Assembly (NCBI RefSeq): GCF_000463015.1
Contig: NC_022247.1
Coordinates: 4,216,001 to 4,280,000, forward strand
Direction of reading: 5' to 3'
Source: Variovorax paradoxus B4
GTDB taxonomy: Bacteria > Pseudomonadota > Gammaproteobacteria > Burkholderiales > Burkholderiaceae_C
DNA length: 64,000 bases
Shown here: piece by piece, positions 1 through 8,013 of the stretch
Position numbering within the stretch: position 1 is the first letter of the stretch
Layout of the letters: every line of letters begins with the position of its first letter
Notes under the pieces: generated by a model
Told to the model about the DNA's origin: nothing
Database searches by the model: none
What the model saw: the letters and a program-made list of their open reading frames with translations, nothing else
Made by a program: the position numbers and the translations under genes

Positions 1-36
1 CTGAACGGCAGCGTGGGCCTGAAGATCCGCTGGTGA
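1..36 (+). CDS. C-terminal tail of a gene that begins before the window (possible outer-membrane protein)
   Basis: Frame 1 reads eleven codons to a TGA at 34-36, ending LNGSVGLKIRW. A terminal aromatic residue after alternating hydrophobic residues is typical of the last strand of outer-membrane beta-barrels such as porins and TonB-dependent receptors. That is the only evidence, so the family is a guess. The gene would be convergent with the nitrobindin-like gene, which stops 25 bp further on. Confidence 0.35.
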   Translation: MNGSVGLKIRW

Positions 37-61
37 GCGCGGGGCGCCCCGGCGGGCGCCG

Positions 62-721
62 CTACTTTTGCTGCACGGCCACGGCGGCCGGCGCGTCGGG
101 CATCGCGAGCGGATTGCGCCCCGGCCCCTCGACACGCGTCAGCGTGTTGCGGTCGGTGTGGTGGAAGGGCTCGGCCTGGCCCTGGATCTGCATCACGGTG
201 TCCTGGTCGTAGGACCAGGTGCCGTCGGCGTTGATGGTCACCGTGATGTTCCACGCCAGCGTGGTGAAGGCGTGCTCGATGAAGGGGTTCGACACGATGC
301 CGTTCACCAGGCTGCCGCGCTCGGCGCTGAGCGTAAAGCGCGTGTCGTCCGCCTTGGCGTGGCCGCTTGCCATGGCCACCTGCCCGCGCGGGATGGCCAG
401 CGTGTGCAGCACCGTGCCGGTGGCCGGCTCCCAGAGCCAGTAGCCCACCTGGTCGTGGTACATCTTGCTCAGGCCGGGCTTGTGGATGTAGGTGTGGTAG
501 CGCAGACCGTACAGCAGCTGGGGGCCGTTGGTCTGCGGATCGATCGGCTGCAGCTCGTAGCGCTCGACGTAGACCTGCGTCTTGGGGCCTTCGCGCTTGG
601 GCTTGACGTCCACGCCGCGGCTGCCCTCCCAGATGCCGGCCATGGCGCGCAGCGGCCCGAGGTTGGCCAGCGTGTCGGGGTCGGCGTTGGGCTCGGTGTA
701 GATGTCTTCGGTGGGGTTCAT
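62..721 (-). CDS. Nitrobindin-like heme-binding beta-barrel protein (FABP/THAP4-like family)
   Basis: A 219-residue protein of the heme-binding beta-barrel (nitrobindin, DUF1794) family, whose members bind ferric heme and are linked to nitric oxide or peroxynitrite chemistry in the cytosol. The family signature GxWxG is at residues 29-33 (GIWEG) after a short polar N-terminus. The conserved C-terminal segment around PFHHTDRNTL would hold the proximal heme histidine. No signal peptide is visible. I chose the ATG at 719-721. The open frame continues to about 1018, but that part lies inside the opposite end of the next gene and looks non-coding. The gene is probably transcribed alone or after the CBS-domain gene upstream of it on the same strand. 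Confidence 0.72.
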   Translation of the reverse strand: MNPTEDIYTEPNADPDTLANLGPLRAMAGIWEGSRGVDVKPKREGPKTQVYVERYELQPIDPQTNGPQLLYGLRYHTYIHKPGLSKMYHDQVGYWLWEPATGTVLHTLAIPRGQVAMASGHAKADDTRFTLSAERGSLVNGIVSNPFIEHAFTTLAWNITVTINADGTWSYDQDTVMQIQGQAEPFHHTDRNTLTRVEGPGRNPLAMPDAPAAVAVQQK

Positions 722-768
722 GGTGTGCGTGAGCTTCGGATTTCTGATCTGGTGAACGGGGCCGCTGG

Positions 769-2079
769 CTAGTCGTCCTGCGATGCCGATTTGTCGGCCA
801 CAGCCAGCACCCGGTCGATGCGGCGTCCCTCGAGCGCGGCAATCTCGAAATGCCAGCCCGCGCAGTCGATGACTTCGCCGGTCTTGGGCAGATGGCCGGA
901 GACGGCCATCAGCAGGCCGGCCACTGTGTTGTAGCGCCCGCGCTCCTCTTCCGGCAGCTCGCGGATGCCGAGCCTCGCGCGCAGCTCCGACACCGGCATC
1001 AATCCGTCGAGCTCCCACACGCCGTCGGGCCGCTCGCGCGCCCAGGCATCGGTCAGGGTGCCGGGCTGCAGTTCGCCCGTGATGGCTTCGAGCATGTCGC
1101 GCGGCGTCATGAGGCCCTGCACCACGCCGTATTCATCGACCACGAACACCAGCCGGCCGCCGCGTTCGCGGAATTGCTCGAGCAGCTCCATGCCGGTGAG
1201 CGTCTCGGGCACGAACACGGCTGGCGCGGCTTCCTGGCCCAGCACGCCGACGTGGCCGGTGCCAAGGCGCAACAGGTGCGCCACGCTGATCACGCCGACC
1301 ACGTCGTCGAGCGAATTGCGGCACACGGGGTACCAGGAATGCACCAGGTTGAGCGCGCCCGCGTCCGCCACCTTCTGCAGCGCCTCTGCCACCGTGTCCG
1401 AGGCGTCGAGCCATTCGATGTCGGCGCGCGGGATCATCAGCGACGACAGCCGGCGGTCGTCCAGGTGGAACACGTTGCGCACCATCTGGTGCTCGTGCTG
1501 CTCGATCACGCCCGCGTCCACGCCCTCTTCCAGGCTGGCCGAGATTTCTTCCTCGGTCATGGAGCGCGCGGCATTGGCGTCGATGCGCAGCAGCTTCAGC
1601 ACGGCGGCGGTGGCGCTCGCGAGCAGCCAGACGAACGGCTTGGCGCCCTTGGCGAGCCCGCGCATCGGGCGCGACACCCAGCGCGCCACCGGCTCGGGGT
1701 AAAGCTGGCCGATCCGCTTGGGCACCAGCTCGCCGAAGATGATGGTGAAGAAGGTGATGCAGGTCACCACCACCGCGGTGGAAACCACGCTGGCCGTGCC
1801 GCGGCCCATGCCCAGGTTTTCCATCCAGACCGAGAGCGGCTCCGCAAAGGCGGCCTCGCCCACGATACCGCTGAGCATGCCGATCGAGGTGATGCCGATC
1901 TGAACGGTCGACAGGAAATGGGTGGGCTCCTCCATCAGCCGGAGCGCGGCTGCCGCGCCGGTGTCTCCCGTCTCGGCCAGCGCTGCCAGGCGCGCGCGCC
2001 GGCTGGTTGAAAGGGCCATTTCGGACATCGCGAACAACGCATTGAGCGTGGTCAGCATGGCCAGCAGGAGAACATCCAT
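769..2079 (-). CDS. Hemolysin-family CNNM/CBS-domain membrane protein (CorC/HlyC type)
   Basis: A 436-residue inner-membrane protein of the CNNM/HlyC/CorC family, associated with magnesium or cobalt efflux. The N-terminal DUF21 domain (about 1-185) has hydrophobic segments near 1-21, 57-78, 99-117 and 149-164, with the typical FGELVPKRI motif at about 115-123. A CBS pair follows (about 213-335; MIPRADI opens it and VDEYGVVQGLMTPRD closes the second repeat). A CorC_HlyC domain fills about 350-430. The start MDVLLLAML at 2079 begins directly with the first membrane helix. A longer frame to 2181 would run into apaH. Only 23 bp separate this start from the divergent apaH start, so its promoter must lie inside apaH or the leader is very short. 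Confidence 0.88.
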   Translation of the reverse strand: MDVLLLAMLTTLNALFAMSEMALSTSRRARLAALAETGDTGAAAALRLMEEPTHFLSTVQIGITSIGMLSGIVGEAAFAEPLSVWMENLGMGRGTASVVSTAVVVTCITFFTIIFGELVPKRIGQLYPEPVARWVSRPMRGLAKGAKPFVWLLASATAAVLKLLRIDANAARSMTEEEISASLEEGVDAGVIEQHEHQMVRNVFHLDDRRLSSLMIPRADIEWLDASDTVAEALQKVADAGALNLVHSWYPVCRNSLDDVVGVISVAHLLRLGTGHVGVLGQEAAPAVFVPETLTGMELLEQFRERGGRLVFVVDEYGVVQGLMTPRDMLEAITGELQPGTLTDAWARERPDGVWELDGLMPVSELRARLGIRELPEEERGRYNTVAGLLMAVSGHLPKTGEVIDCAGWHFEIAALEGRRIDRVLAVADKSASQDD

Positions 2080-2102
2080 GAACGGGGGGTGAAAATGAGG
2101 AC

Positions 2103-2954
2103 ATGGCACTTTACTTGATCGGAGATATCCAGGGCTGCGACGCCGCCCTCCAGAAACTGCTCGACAAGATCGGTTTTTCACCCAGCCGCGACACCGTCGT
2201 GCTGCTGGGCGACCTGGTCAACAGGGGCCCCGACTCGGCCGCCGTGCTGCGGCGCGTGCAGGGCTACGGTGCCTCGGCGCTGAGCCTGCTCGGCAACCAC
2301 GACCTGCACTTGCTGGGCGTGGCGCACGGCGCGCGCAAGTCCAGCCGCAAGGACACGCTGGCCGGCCTGCTCGAAGCACCCGACAGCGAAGCCATGCTCG
2401 AATGGGTGCGCCAGCAGCACATGGCGCTGCACATGCAGATCGACGGCGGCGACCTGCTCATGGTGCATGCCGGCGTGCTGCCGCAGTGGACGGTCGGCGA
2501 CACGCTCGCGCTGGCGGCGGAGGTCGAATCGGTCCTGCGCGGCCCGGCGCTGGGCGAATTTTTGCTCGGCATGTACGGCAACGAGCCCGCGCAGTGGAGC
2601 GACGCGCTCACCGGCGGCGCACGGCTGCGCGCCATCGTGAACGCGCTCACGCGGCTGCGCTTCTGCACCGCCGAAGGCGTGATGGAGTTCGAGAGCAAGG
2701 ACGGCATGCTGCCCGGCCCCGAGGGCTTCATGCCCTGGTTCGACGTGCCCGGCCGCAAGACCGCCAATGCCACCATCGCCTTCGGCCACTGGTCCACGCT
2801 GGGCTGGCTCTCGCGGCCCGACCTGCTCTCCACCGACACCGGCTGCGTCTGGGGCGGCTGCCTCAGTGCGGTGCGCATCGGCGCCACGCTGGACGAGCGC
2901 GAGCTGATCCAGGTCAAGTGCGAGCAGTCGCAGAAGCCCGGCAAGCCGGACTGA
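2103..2954 (+). CDS. apaH: Symmetrical bis(5'-nucleosyl)-tetraphosphatase ApaH
   Basis: A 283-residue cytosolic phosphoesterase that hydrolyses Ap4A to two ADP and can act on Np4-capped RNA. The metallophosphatase motifs are in the expected order: GDIQGC near residue 7, GDLVNRGPDS near 40 and GNHDLHLL near 69. The downstream ApaH-specific segments (LMVHAGVLP, FGHWSTLGW, DTGCVWGG) are present. Length and motif spacing match the enterobacterial enzyme. It is not next to apaG here. It is divergent from the CNNM/CBS gene and convergent with the GNAT gene, whose stop is 6 bp away. Confidence 0.95.
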   Translation: MALYLIGDIQGCDAALQKLLDKIGFSPSRDTVVLLGDLVNRGPDSAAVLRRVQGYGASALSLLGNHDLHLLGVAHGARKSSRKDTLAGLLEAPDSEAMLEWVRQQHMALHMQIDGGDLLMVHAGVLPQWTVGDTLALAAEVESVLRGPALGEFLLGMYGNEPAQWSDALTGGARLRAIVNALTRLRFCTAEGVMEFESKDGMLPGPEGFMPWFDVPGRKTANATIAFGHWSTLGWLSRPDLLSTDTGCVWGGCLSAVRIGATLDERELIQVKCEQSQKPGKPD

Positions 2955-2960
2955 CCGACC

Positions 2961-3677
2961 TCAGGCGCGCGGCAGCCTGAAGCGGTCGAGCGCCATGCGC
3001 TGCCGGCCCTCGGCATCGAAGTTCGCGGGCGCGAGCCAGCGCTCGAAGGCCGTGCGCAGCATCGGCCACTCGCCGTCGGTGATCGAGAACCACGCGGTGT
3101 CGCGGCTGCGGCCCTTGTAGACCACCGCCTGCCGGAAGATGCCCTCGAACTGGAACCCCAGGCGCGCGGCTGCGCGCTTCGATGGTTCGTTGAAGTTGTC
3201 GCACTTCCATTCGTAGCGCCGGTAGCCGAGTTCGTCGAAGGCAAGCTTCATCAGCAGGTACTGGGCTTCGGTCGACATCGGCGTGTGCTTCAGCAGCGGC
3301 GAGAAGTTGACGCTGCCGACCTCGATCGCGCCGTTCGCGGGGTCGATGCGCATCAGCGCGAACGTGCCGACGGCGCGGCCGCCGTGCCGGTCGACGACCG
3401 CGAAGTGCATCGGGTCGGTGCTCTGCGCGGCGCGTTCGATGTGGGCGCGGGTGCCCGCCAGGTCGGCGGGCCGTTCGACGCCCAGGTAGGTCCAGTCGCG
3501 GCCGTCGGGTGCCTGCGCATAGGCGGCGTGGAGGTCGTCGGCGTGCCTGGCGGCATCGAGCGGTTCGAGCACGCAGTACCGGCCTTCGATGACGCGGCGC
3601 GGCGGCAGCGGGCGGGCGGTCCAGCCGGGTAGCAGCGGACCGATCGACTGGCCGTATTCGTTGTGGCGATCTGGCAT
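2961..3677 (-). CDS. GNAT-family N-acetyltransferase (RimJ/RimL-like)
   Basis: A 238-residue acetyltransferase of the Acetyltransf_3 type, transferring acetyl from acetyl-CoA to an unknown amine. The N-terminus has the family pattern of a short tail followed by RYCVLEPLDAARHADDL. The central strands contain the expected TYLGVERP and GTFALMRIDP segments. The C-terminal CoA-binding part (KLAFDELGYRRYEWKCDNFNEPSKRAA region, about 160-190) carries the conserved N-x-x-S-x-x-A-A-x-x-x-G-F pattern. It is transcribed divergently from the MocR regulator, 133 bp apart, the usual arrangement for a MocR target. The substrate cannot be read from sequence. Confidence 0.85.
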   Translation of the reverse strand: MPDRHNEYGQSIGPLLPGWTARPLPPRRVIEGRYCVLEPLDAARHADDLHAAYAQAPDGRDWTYLGVERPADLAGTRAHIERAAQSTDPMHFAVVDRHGGRAVGTFALMRIDPANGAIEVGSVNFSPLLKHTPMSTEAQYLLMKLAFDELGYRRYEWKCDNFNEPSKRAAARLGFQFEGIFRQAVVYKGRSRDTAWFSITDGEWPMLRTAFERWLAPANFDAEGRQRMALDRFRLPRA

Positions 3678-3749
3678 GAAGAAGAACTTTCAGAAGAAGA
3701 GAAAGCGGATGAAGCGGCACGGCCGGGGAACCGCTAAAGTACCTTTTTC

Positions 3750-3795
3750 GTGGCGCCACAGGAAGCACCACGGTCCGGCTATTTCATGGTGCCAC
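3750..3795. promoter_or_regulatory. Candidate MocR operator repeats in the GNAT/mocR divergent region
   Basis: The perfect palindrome GTGGCGCCAC (3750-3759) is repeated as the imperfect copy ATGGTGCCAC (3786-3795), with centres 36 bp apart. A partial copy CACCACG lies between them near 3766-3772. MocR/PdxR regulators usually bind repeated sites in the space between their own gene and a divergent target. Assignment to this regulator is inferred from position. Confidence 0.4.
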
Positions 3796-3810
3796 GCACC
3801 TTCTTCTCCC

Positions 3811-5289
3811 ATGAGCCCACCGCCCCGCAACGCCGCCGCCACCGCGTGGCTCGAATCCCCGCTTGCCAGGGAGCGCGAGGCCGGCCCGATGCAGCGCCAG
3901 CTGCACGAGCGCCTGAAGCGCGCCATTCTCGATAGCGGCCTTGCGCCGGGCAGCCGGCTGCCCGGTTCGCGCGCGCTGGCCGAGGCCCTCTCGATTTCCC
4001 GCAACACCGTCACCGCGGCCTACGAGCACCTGGCGGCCGAAGGCTATGTGCAACCCGACCGGCAGGGCACGCGCGTGACCGAGCTGGCACCGCCCGCAAA
4101 GGCCATGCGCGCCATCAAGTCCGGCGCTGCGCCGGCCACTGCGCGGCGGCTCGCACGCATCCAGCCCGGCGCGCCGCGCGCCGAGATGGACGCCGCCCTG
4201 CGGCCCGGCATGCCCGCGCTCTCGCACTTTCCCGGGGCCGCATGGCGGCGCGCCGTCGACCGTGCGATCCGCGGCGCCAGCCCCGCCACGCTCGGCTATG
4301 GCGATCCGCTCGGCGAACCACCGCTGCGCGCGGCCATCGCGCGGCACCTGGCCATTGCGCGCGGCGTGCGCTGCGAGCCGCACCAGGTCGTGATTGCCGA
4401 GGGCGCGCAGGAAGCCATTGCGCTGTGCGTGCGGCTGCTGTCCAACCCCGGCGACACCGGCTGGGTCGAAGACCCGGGCTACCGCGGCGCGAAGGCGGCC
4501 ATGCATGCCGGCGACATGCGCATCGTGCCGATGCGCGTCGATGCCGAAGGCCTGTGCGTGAGCGAACGCGACTGGCACAGGCACCCGCCGCGGCTGGTCT
4601 ACACCACGCCCTCGCACCAGTACCCGGCCGGTGCGGTGTTGAGCATTACGCGCCGCCTGGCGCTGATCGCGCAGGCGCGCCGCCATGGCGCGTGGATCAT
4701 CGAGGACGACTACGACAGCGAGTTCCGCCACACCGGCGAACCCATCGGCGCGATGCAGGGCCTGGTGGACGATGCGCCGGTGCTCTATGTGGGCACCTTC
4801 AGCAAGACCATGTTTCCGTCGCTGCGGCTGGGCTTCGTGGTGCTGCCCGCGCCGCTCATGGCCACGGTGCAGAAGCCGCTCGAGGAAATGCTGCGCGGCG
4901 GGCACCGCCACGAGCAGCTCGCGATGGCTGACTTCATCGAGAGCGGCCAGTTCAGCCGGCACCTGGGCCGCATGCGGCGCCTCTACCGCGAGCGGCAACA
5001 GGCGCTGCGGGCGGCGCTCGCACGGCACTTCAAGGTGCCGCACGAGATCGACGGCGGCCACTGCGGACTGCACCTCACGGTGCGGCTGCCGCCGCGCTTC
5101 GACGACCAGCGCATCGCCGCCGATGCGCTGCGCCACCGGCTCGCGCCGACCGCGCTGTCGAACTTTGCGATCCGACCGGGGCCTTCGGACAACGGATTGG
5201 TGCTGGGCTATGGCAATACATCGGCGGAACTCTTCGAGCCGCTGGTCAAAAGACTGTCGCAGCTGGCGCGTGCGGCGGAACGCGCTTGA
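3811..5289 (+). CDS. MocR/PdxR-type GntR regulator with aminotransferase domain
   Basis: A 492-residue fusion of an N-terminal GntR winged helix (about 20-95; SRALAEALSISRNTVTAAYE) with a fold-type I aminotransferase-like domain (about 120-490). Such proteins are transcription factors that sense PLP or amino-compound aldimines. The PLP-binding lysine is Lys332 in TFSKTMFP, and EDDYDSEFR supplies the conserved aspartate and tyrosine region. I chose the ATG at 3811 because an in-frame extension upstream would cover the divergent promoter and GNAT start. The likely target is the divergent GNAT gene plus itself. Confidence 0.88.
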   Translation: MSPPPRNAAATAWLESPLAREREAGPMQRQLHERLKRAILDSGLAPGSRLPGSRALAEALSISRNTVTAAYEHLAAEGYVQPDRQGTRVTELAPPAKAMRAIKSGAAPATARRLARIQPGAPRAEMDAALRPGMPALSHFPGAAWRRAVDRAIRGASPATLGYGDPLGEPPLRAAIARHLAIARGVRCEPHQVVIAEGAQEAIALCVRLLSNPGDTGWVEDPGYRGAKAAMHAGDMRIVPMRVDAEGLCVSERDWHRHPPRLVYTTPSHQYPAGAVLSITRRLALIAQARRHGAWIIEDDYDSEFRHTGEPIGAMQGLVDDAPVLYVGTFSKTMFPSLRLGFVVLPAPLMATVQKPLEEMLRGGHRHEQLAMADFIESGQFSRHLGRMRRLYRERQQALRAALARHFKVPHEIDGGHCGLHLTVRLPPRFDDQRIAADALRHRLAPTALSNFAIRPGPSDNGLVLGYGNTSAELFEPLVKRLSQLARAAERA

Positions 5290-5556
5290 GAGTTCTTTTG
5301 TTTGAATAAAAACCGGATCACGAATGCAGTGACTACATACGTCGTATGAGTCCATTTTTTCGGCAATTCAAATTGCCGGTGCAACTGCAACAAAATCCCC
5401 CAAATCGAAAGAGAACTTGCGCCTCGCCATGCATTGAAATCGCATAATTGCGATCGCTTGAAACGTCTTGTCGCAGCGTACGACGACGCATCGAGAGCGG
5501 CCATATCGCTCTCTTAAGCAAAAAGTAATCAACAAAAGCGACAGCAGGGAGTCCGC
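5290..5556. other. Gene-free AT-richer stretch upstream of the type VI cargo island
   Basis: No convincing gene is seen here. Base composition is visibly more AT-rich than the flanking genes. The clearest structure is the near-perfect palindrome CGGCAATT-CA-AATTGCCG (5361-5378), preceded by a run of six T on the plus strand. Neither strand places a T run after the hairpin, so it is not a normal terminator. GCGATCGC and a short ATCGC/GCGAT repeat follow near 5440-5455. The vgrG promoter probably lies in this stretch, but I cannot pick a -35/-10 pair with confidence. Confidence 0.5.
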
Positions 5557-5631
5557 GTGAAACACGCCATTGCGACATCATCCGTCGCGTCCCCGGCGAT
5601 CTTGTCGATCGCATGGAGACGCCATCCATGA
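5557..5631 (+). CDS. Possible 24-residue leader peptide coupled to vgrG
   Basis: A GTG at 5557 follows a good Shine-Dalgarno sequence (GGGAG, 5547-5551, 5 nt spacing). It opens a 24-codon frame beginning MKHAIATSSV and ending WRRHP. Its TGA (5629-5631) overlaps the vgrG ATG (5628-5630) as ATGA, the arrangement of translational coupling. No homology is recognised and the frame is short enough to be chance. The ribosome-binding site and the overlap together make it worth recording. Confidence 0.3.
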   Translation: MKHAIATSSVASPAILSIAWRRHP

Positions 5632-8009
5632 AGCGCCGCGTCACCATCCAGACGCCGCTGGGCGAGGCACTGCAGTTCCATCGGCTGGTCGGGCGAGAGG
5701 CGCTCAGCCAGGCTTATGTCTTCGATGTCGATCTGTTGAGCCGCAGCAATGCCATCGACTCCGCGGCCGTTCTCGGCAAACCCGCCACCGTCGTGATGGA
5801 GACCGAGAGCGGCAGCCCGCGCTACCTCGCCGGCCTCGTCACCCGCTTCGGCCTGTCGCACGAAGACGACCGCCAGGCCTTCTACAAGATGCGGCTTCGC
5901 CCGTGGCTCTGGCTCGCCACGCGCCGAAGCGATTTCAGGGTGTTTCAGGACCAGACCGTGCCCGAGATCGTTGCGGCCGTGCTGGGCCGTTACGGCCATC
6001 CCCTTGAGCAGAAGCTCAGCCGCAGCTACCGCACGTGGACCTACTGCGTGCAGTACCACGAGAGCGACTTCGACTTCATCTCGCGCCTGTGCGAGCACGA
6101 AGGCATCTACTTCTGGTTCAGGCACGAGGCCGAGCAGCATGTGCTGGTCTTCGCCGACGACATCGCCAGCTCGCACGCCCCCTTGCCCGGCGGCGAGACC
6201 GTGCGCTACCACCCGCACGAGAAGGCCGGCATGACCGGCGGGCTGGAGGCCAGCGAGCGCATCTACGAATGGGCGTCCTCGGAGGAAGTGCGCCCAGGCC
6301 ATTACCTCAACGACGACTACGACTTCGAGAAGCCAAGGGCCGACCTCACGAGCCTGCGGCAAATGCCGCCCGGGCATGACCACGACGGCTTCGAGCGCTG
6401 CGAATGGCCGGGTGGCTTCACCCAGCATGACGACGGCGAGACCTACGCGCGCATCCGCACTGAAGAACAGCTGAGCGAACGCAGCCGGGTCACGGGCCGC
6501 GCCAACCGGCGCGATCTGGCGCCGGGTTGCACCTTCACGCTCACGCGTCACCCCCGTGAAGATCAGAACAAGGAGCACCTGCTGCTGGCCGTGGACTACG
6601 ACCTTCAGGAGAACCTGCAGGCCAGCGAAGGGGTGGCCGGGTCCGAGGGCTCGGTGCAGCGCTTCGCCTTCGAGGCCCAACCCACGAGCTATGCCTGGCG
6701 TCCTCCGCGCACCACGGCCAAGCCGTGGACCGAGGGGCCGCAAACAGCGTTGGTGGTCGGCCCGGCCGGCGAGGAGATCTGGACCGACAGGTACGGACGC
6801 ATCAAGGTCCAGTTCCACTGGGACCGCCTGGGCCAGCGCAACGAGAATTCGAGCTGCTGGGTGCGTGTGTCCACCGCCTGGGCCGGTGCCACCTTCGGCG
6901 CGACCGCGCTGCCGCGCATCGGGCAGGAGGTGATCGTCGATTTCCTGAACGGCGACCCCGACCACCCCATCGTCACCGGCCGGGTGCACAACGCCGACGA
7001 GATGCCCGCCTGGCAGCTGCCGCAGCAGAAGCACCTGTCAGGCCTGCGCAGCCGCGAGCTCGGTGGCGGCAAAAGCAACCACCTGGCTCTCGACGATTCG
7101 AGCGGCAAGGTGCAGGCCCAGCTCAAGAGCGACCACCAGAGCACCAGCCTGAGCCTGGGCCACGTCGGGCGCATCGACGATGTCTCCGGCCGCCGGGACG
7201 ACCGGGGCCAGGGGGCCGAGCTGCGCACCGATGGCCATGGCGCCCTGCGGGCCGGCCAGGGCCTGCTGCTGAGCACCGAGGCGCGCCCCAACGCCCAGGG
7301 CCACATCACCGACATGCCCGAGACCGTCGCCCGGCTCACCGAGGGACGCGATCTGCACGAAAGCCTGAGCCAGGCCGCGCAGGCAGCCAAGGCGCACGAG
7401 GCCGGCGACCAGGACGAGGTGGCCAAGGCGCTGAAGGCGCAGAACGACGCCATCAAGGGCAGTGGCGGAGACAAGGCGCACGGCCTCTTCCCCGAATTCC
7501 AGGAGCCGCACCTGACGCTGGCCAGCCCTGCGGGCATCCAGACCACCACGGCCGGCAGCACCCACATCGTGAGCGGCGAGCACACCGCCATCACCAGCGG
7601 CGCGCACACCAGCGTGGCCACGGGCAACAGCTTCCTGGTGAGCGCCAAGAATGCGGTGCGCCTGTCCGCGGCCAGGGCCGGCATCCGCATGACCGCCGCG
7701 AAGGACGACATCGACATCACGGCCATGAAGGCCAGCATCAATGCGCTGGCCAAGCTCAACATCAAGATGGAGGCCAACCGCATCACCATCACGGCCAGGG
7801 ACGAGGTGCTGATCAACGGCGGCTCCAGCTACACACGGTGGAATGCGAATGGCATCGAGAGCGGCACCAATGGGGTGTGGCGGGCGCATGCGGCAAGTCA
7901 CAGTCTCATGGGGCCGGCCAGCCTGCCGGTCAAGCCGCACAGCGAGTCGGACTGCAAGCTCAGGGAAGGCGGCGCATCCAACGAAGGTGCCGGCTCCTTG
8001 GCTCGCTAA
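5628..8009 (+). CDS. vgrG: Type VI secretion system tip protein VgrG (TssI)
   Basis: A 793-residue spike protein that caps the Hcp tube and carries effectors into target cells. The N-terminal gp27/gp44-like domain fills about 1-370 and includes YHESDFDFISRLCEHEGIYF. The gp5-like OB segment starts near 386 (DRYGRIKVQFHWDR, then SCWVRVSTAWAG and LPRIGQEVIVDFLNGDPD). The C-terminal DUF2345-type repeat region is about 625-770, with short alternating repeats such as TSVATGNSFLVSAKNAVRLS. I prefer the ATG at 5628, preceded by GGAGA at 8 nt, over the in-frame ATG at 5613. The adaptor, toxin and immunity candidates follow directly. No other T6SS structural gene is in the window, so this is an orphan VgrG island. 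Confidence 0.92.
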   Translation: MKRRVTIQTPLGEALQFHRLVGREALSQAYVFDVDLLSRSNAIDSAAVLGKPATVVMETESGSPRYLAGLVTRFGLSHEDDRQAFYKMRLRPWLWLATRRSDFRVFQDQTVPEIVAAVLGRYGHPLEQKLSRSYRTWTYCVQYHESDFDFISRLCEHEGIYFWFRHEAEQHVLVFADDIASSHAPLPGGETVRYHPHEKAGMTGGLEASERIYEWASSEEVRPGHYLNDDYDFEKPRADLTSLRQMPPGHDHDGFERCEWPGGFTQHDDGETYARIRTEEQLSERSRVTGRANRRDLAPGCTFTLTRHPREDQNKEHLLLAVDYDLQENLQASEGVAGSEGSVQRFAFEAQPTSYAWRPPRTTAKPWTEGPQTALVVGPAGEEIWTDRYGRIKVQFHWDRLGQRNENSSCWVRVSTAWAGATFGATALPRIGQEVIVDFLNGDPDHPIVTGRVHNADEMPAWQLPQQKHLSGLRSRELGGGKSNHLALDDSSGKVQAQLKSDHQSTSLSLGHVGRIDDVSGRRDDRGQGAELRTDGHGALRAGQGLLLSTEARPNAQGHITDMPETVARLTEGRDLHESLSQAAQAAKAHEAGDQDEVAKALKAQNDAIKGSGGDKAHGLFPEFQEPHLTLASPAGIQTTTAGSTHIVSGEHTAITSGAHTSVATGNSFLVSAKNAVRLSAARAGIRMTAAKDDIDITAMKASINALAKLNIKMEANRITITARDEVLINGGSSYTRWNANGIESGTNGVWRAHAASHSLMGPASLPVKPHSESDCKLREGGASNEGAGSLAR

Positions 8010-8013
8010 TCCG

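Noticed and set aside
3589..3810. Extended MocR start upstream of 3811
   Set aside because: The extension runs through the GNAT start and the operator repeats, and the residues are basic and low-complexity, unlike MocR N-termini.
5361..5378. Palindrome CGGCAATT-CA-AATTGCCG as a transcription terminator
   Set aside because: The T run precedes the hairpin on the plus strand, and the minus strand would follow it with A residues, so it has no terminator polarity on either strand.
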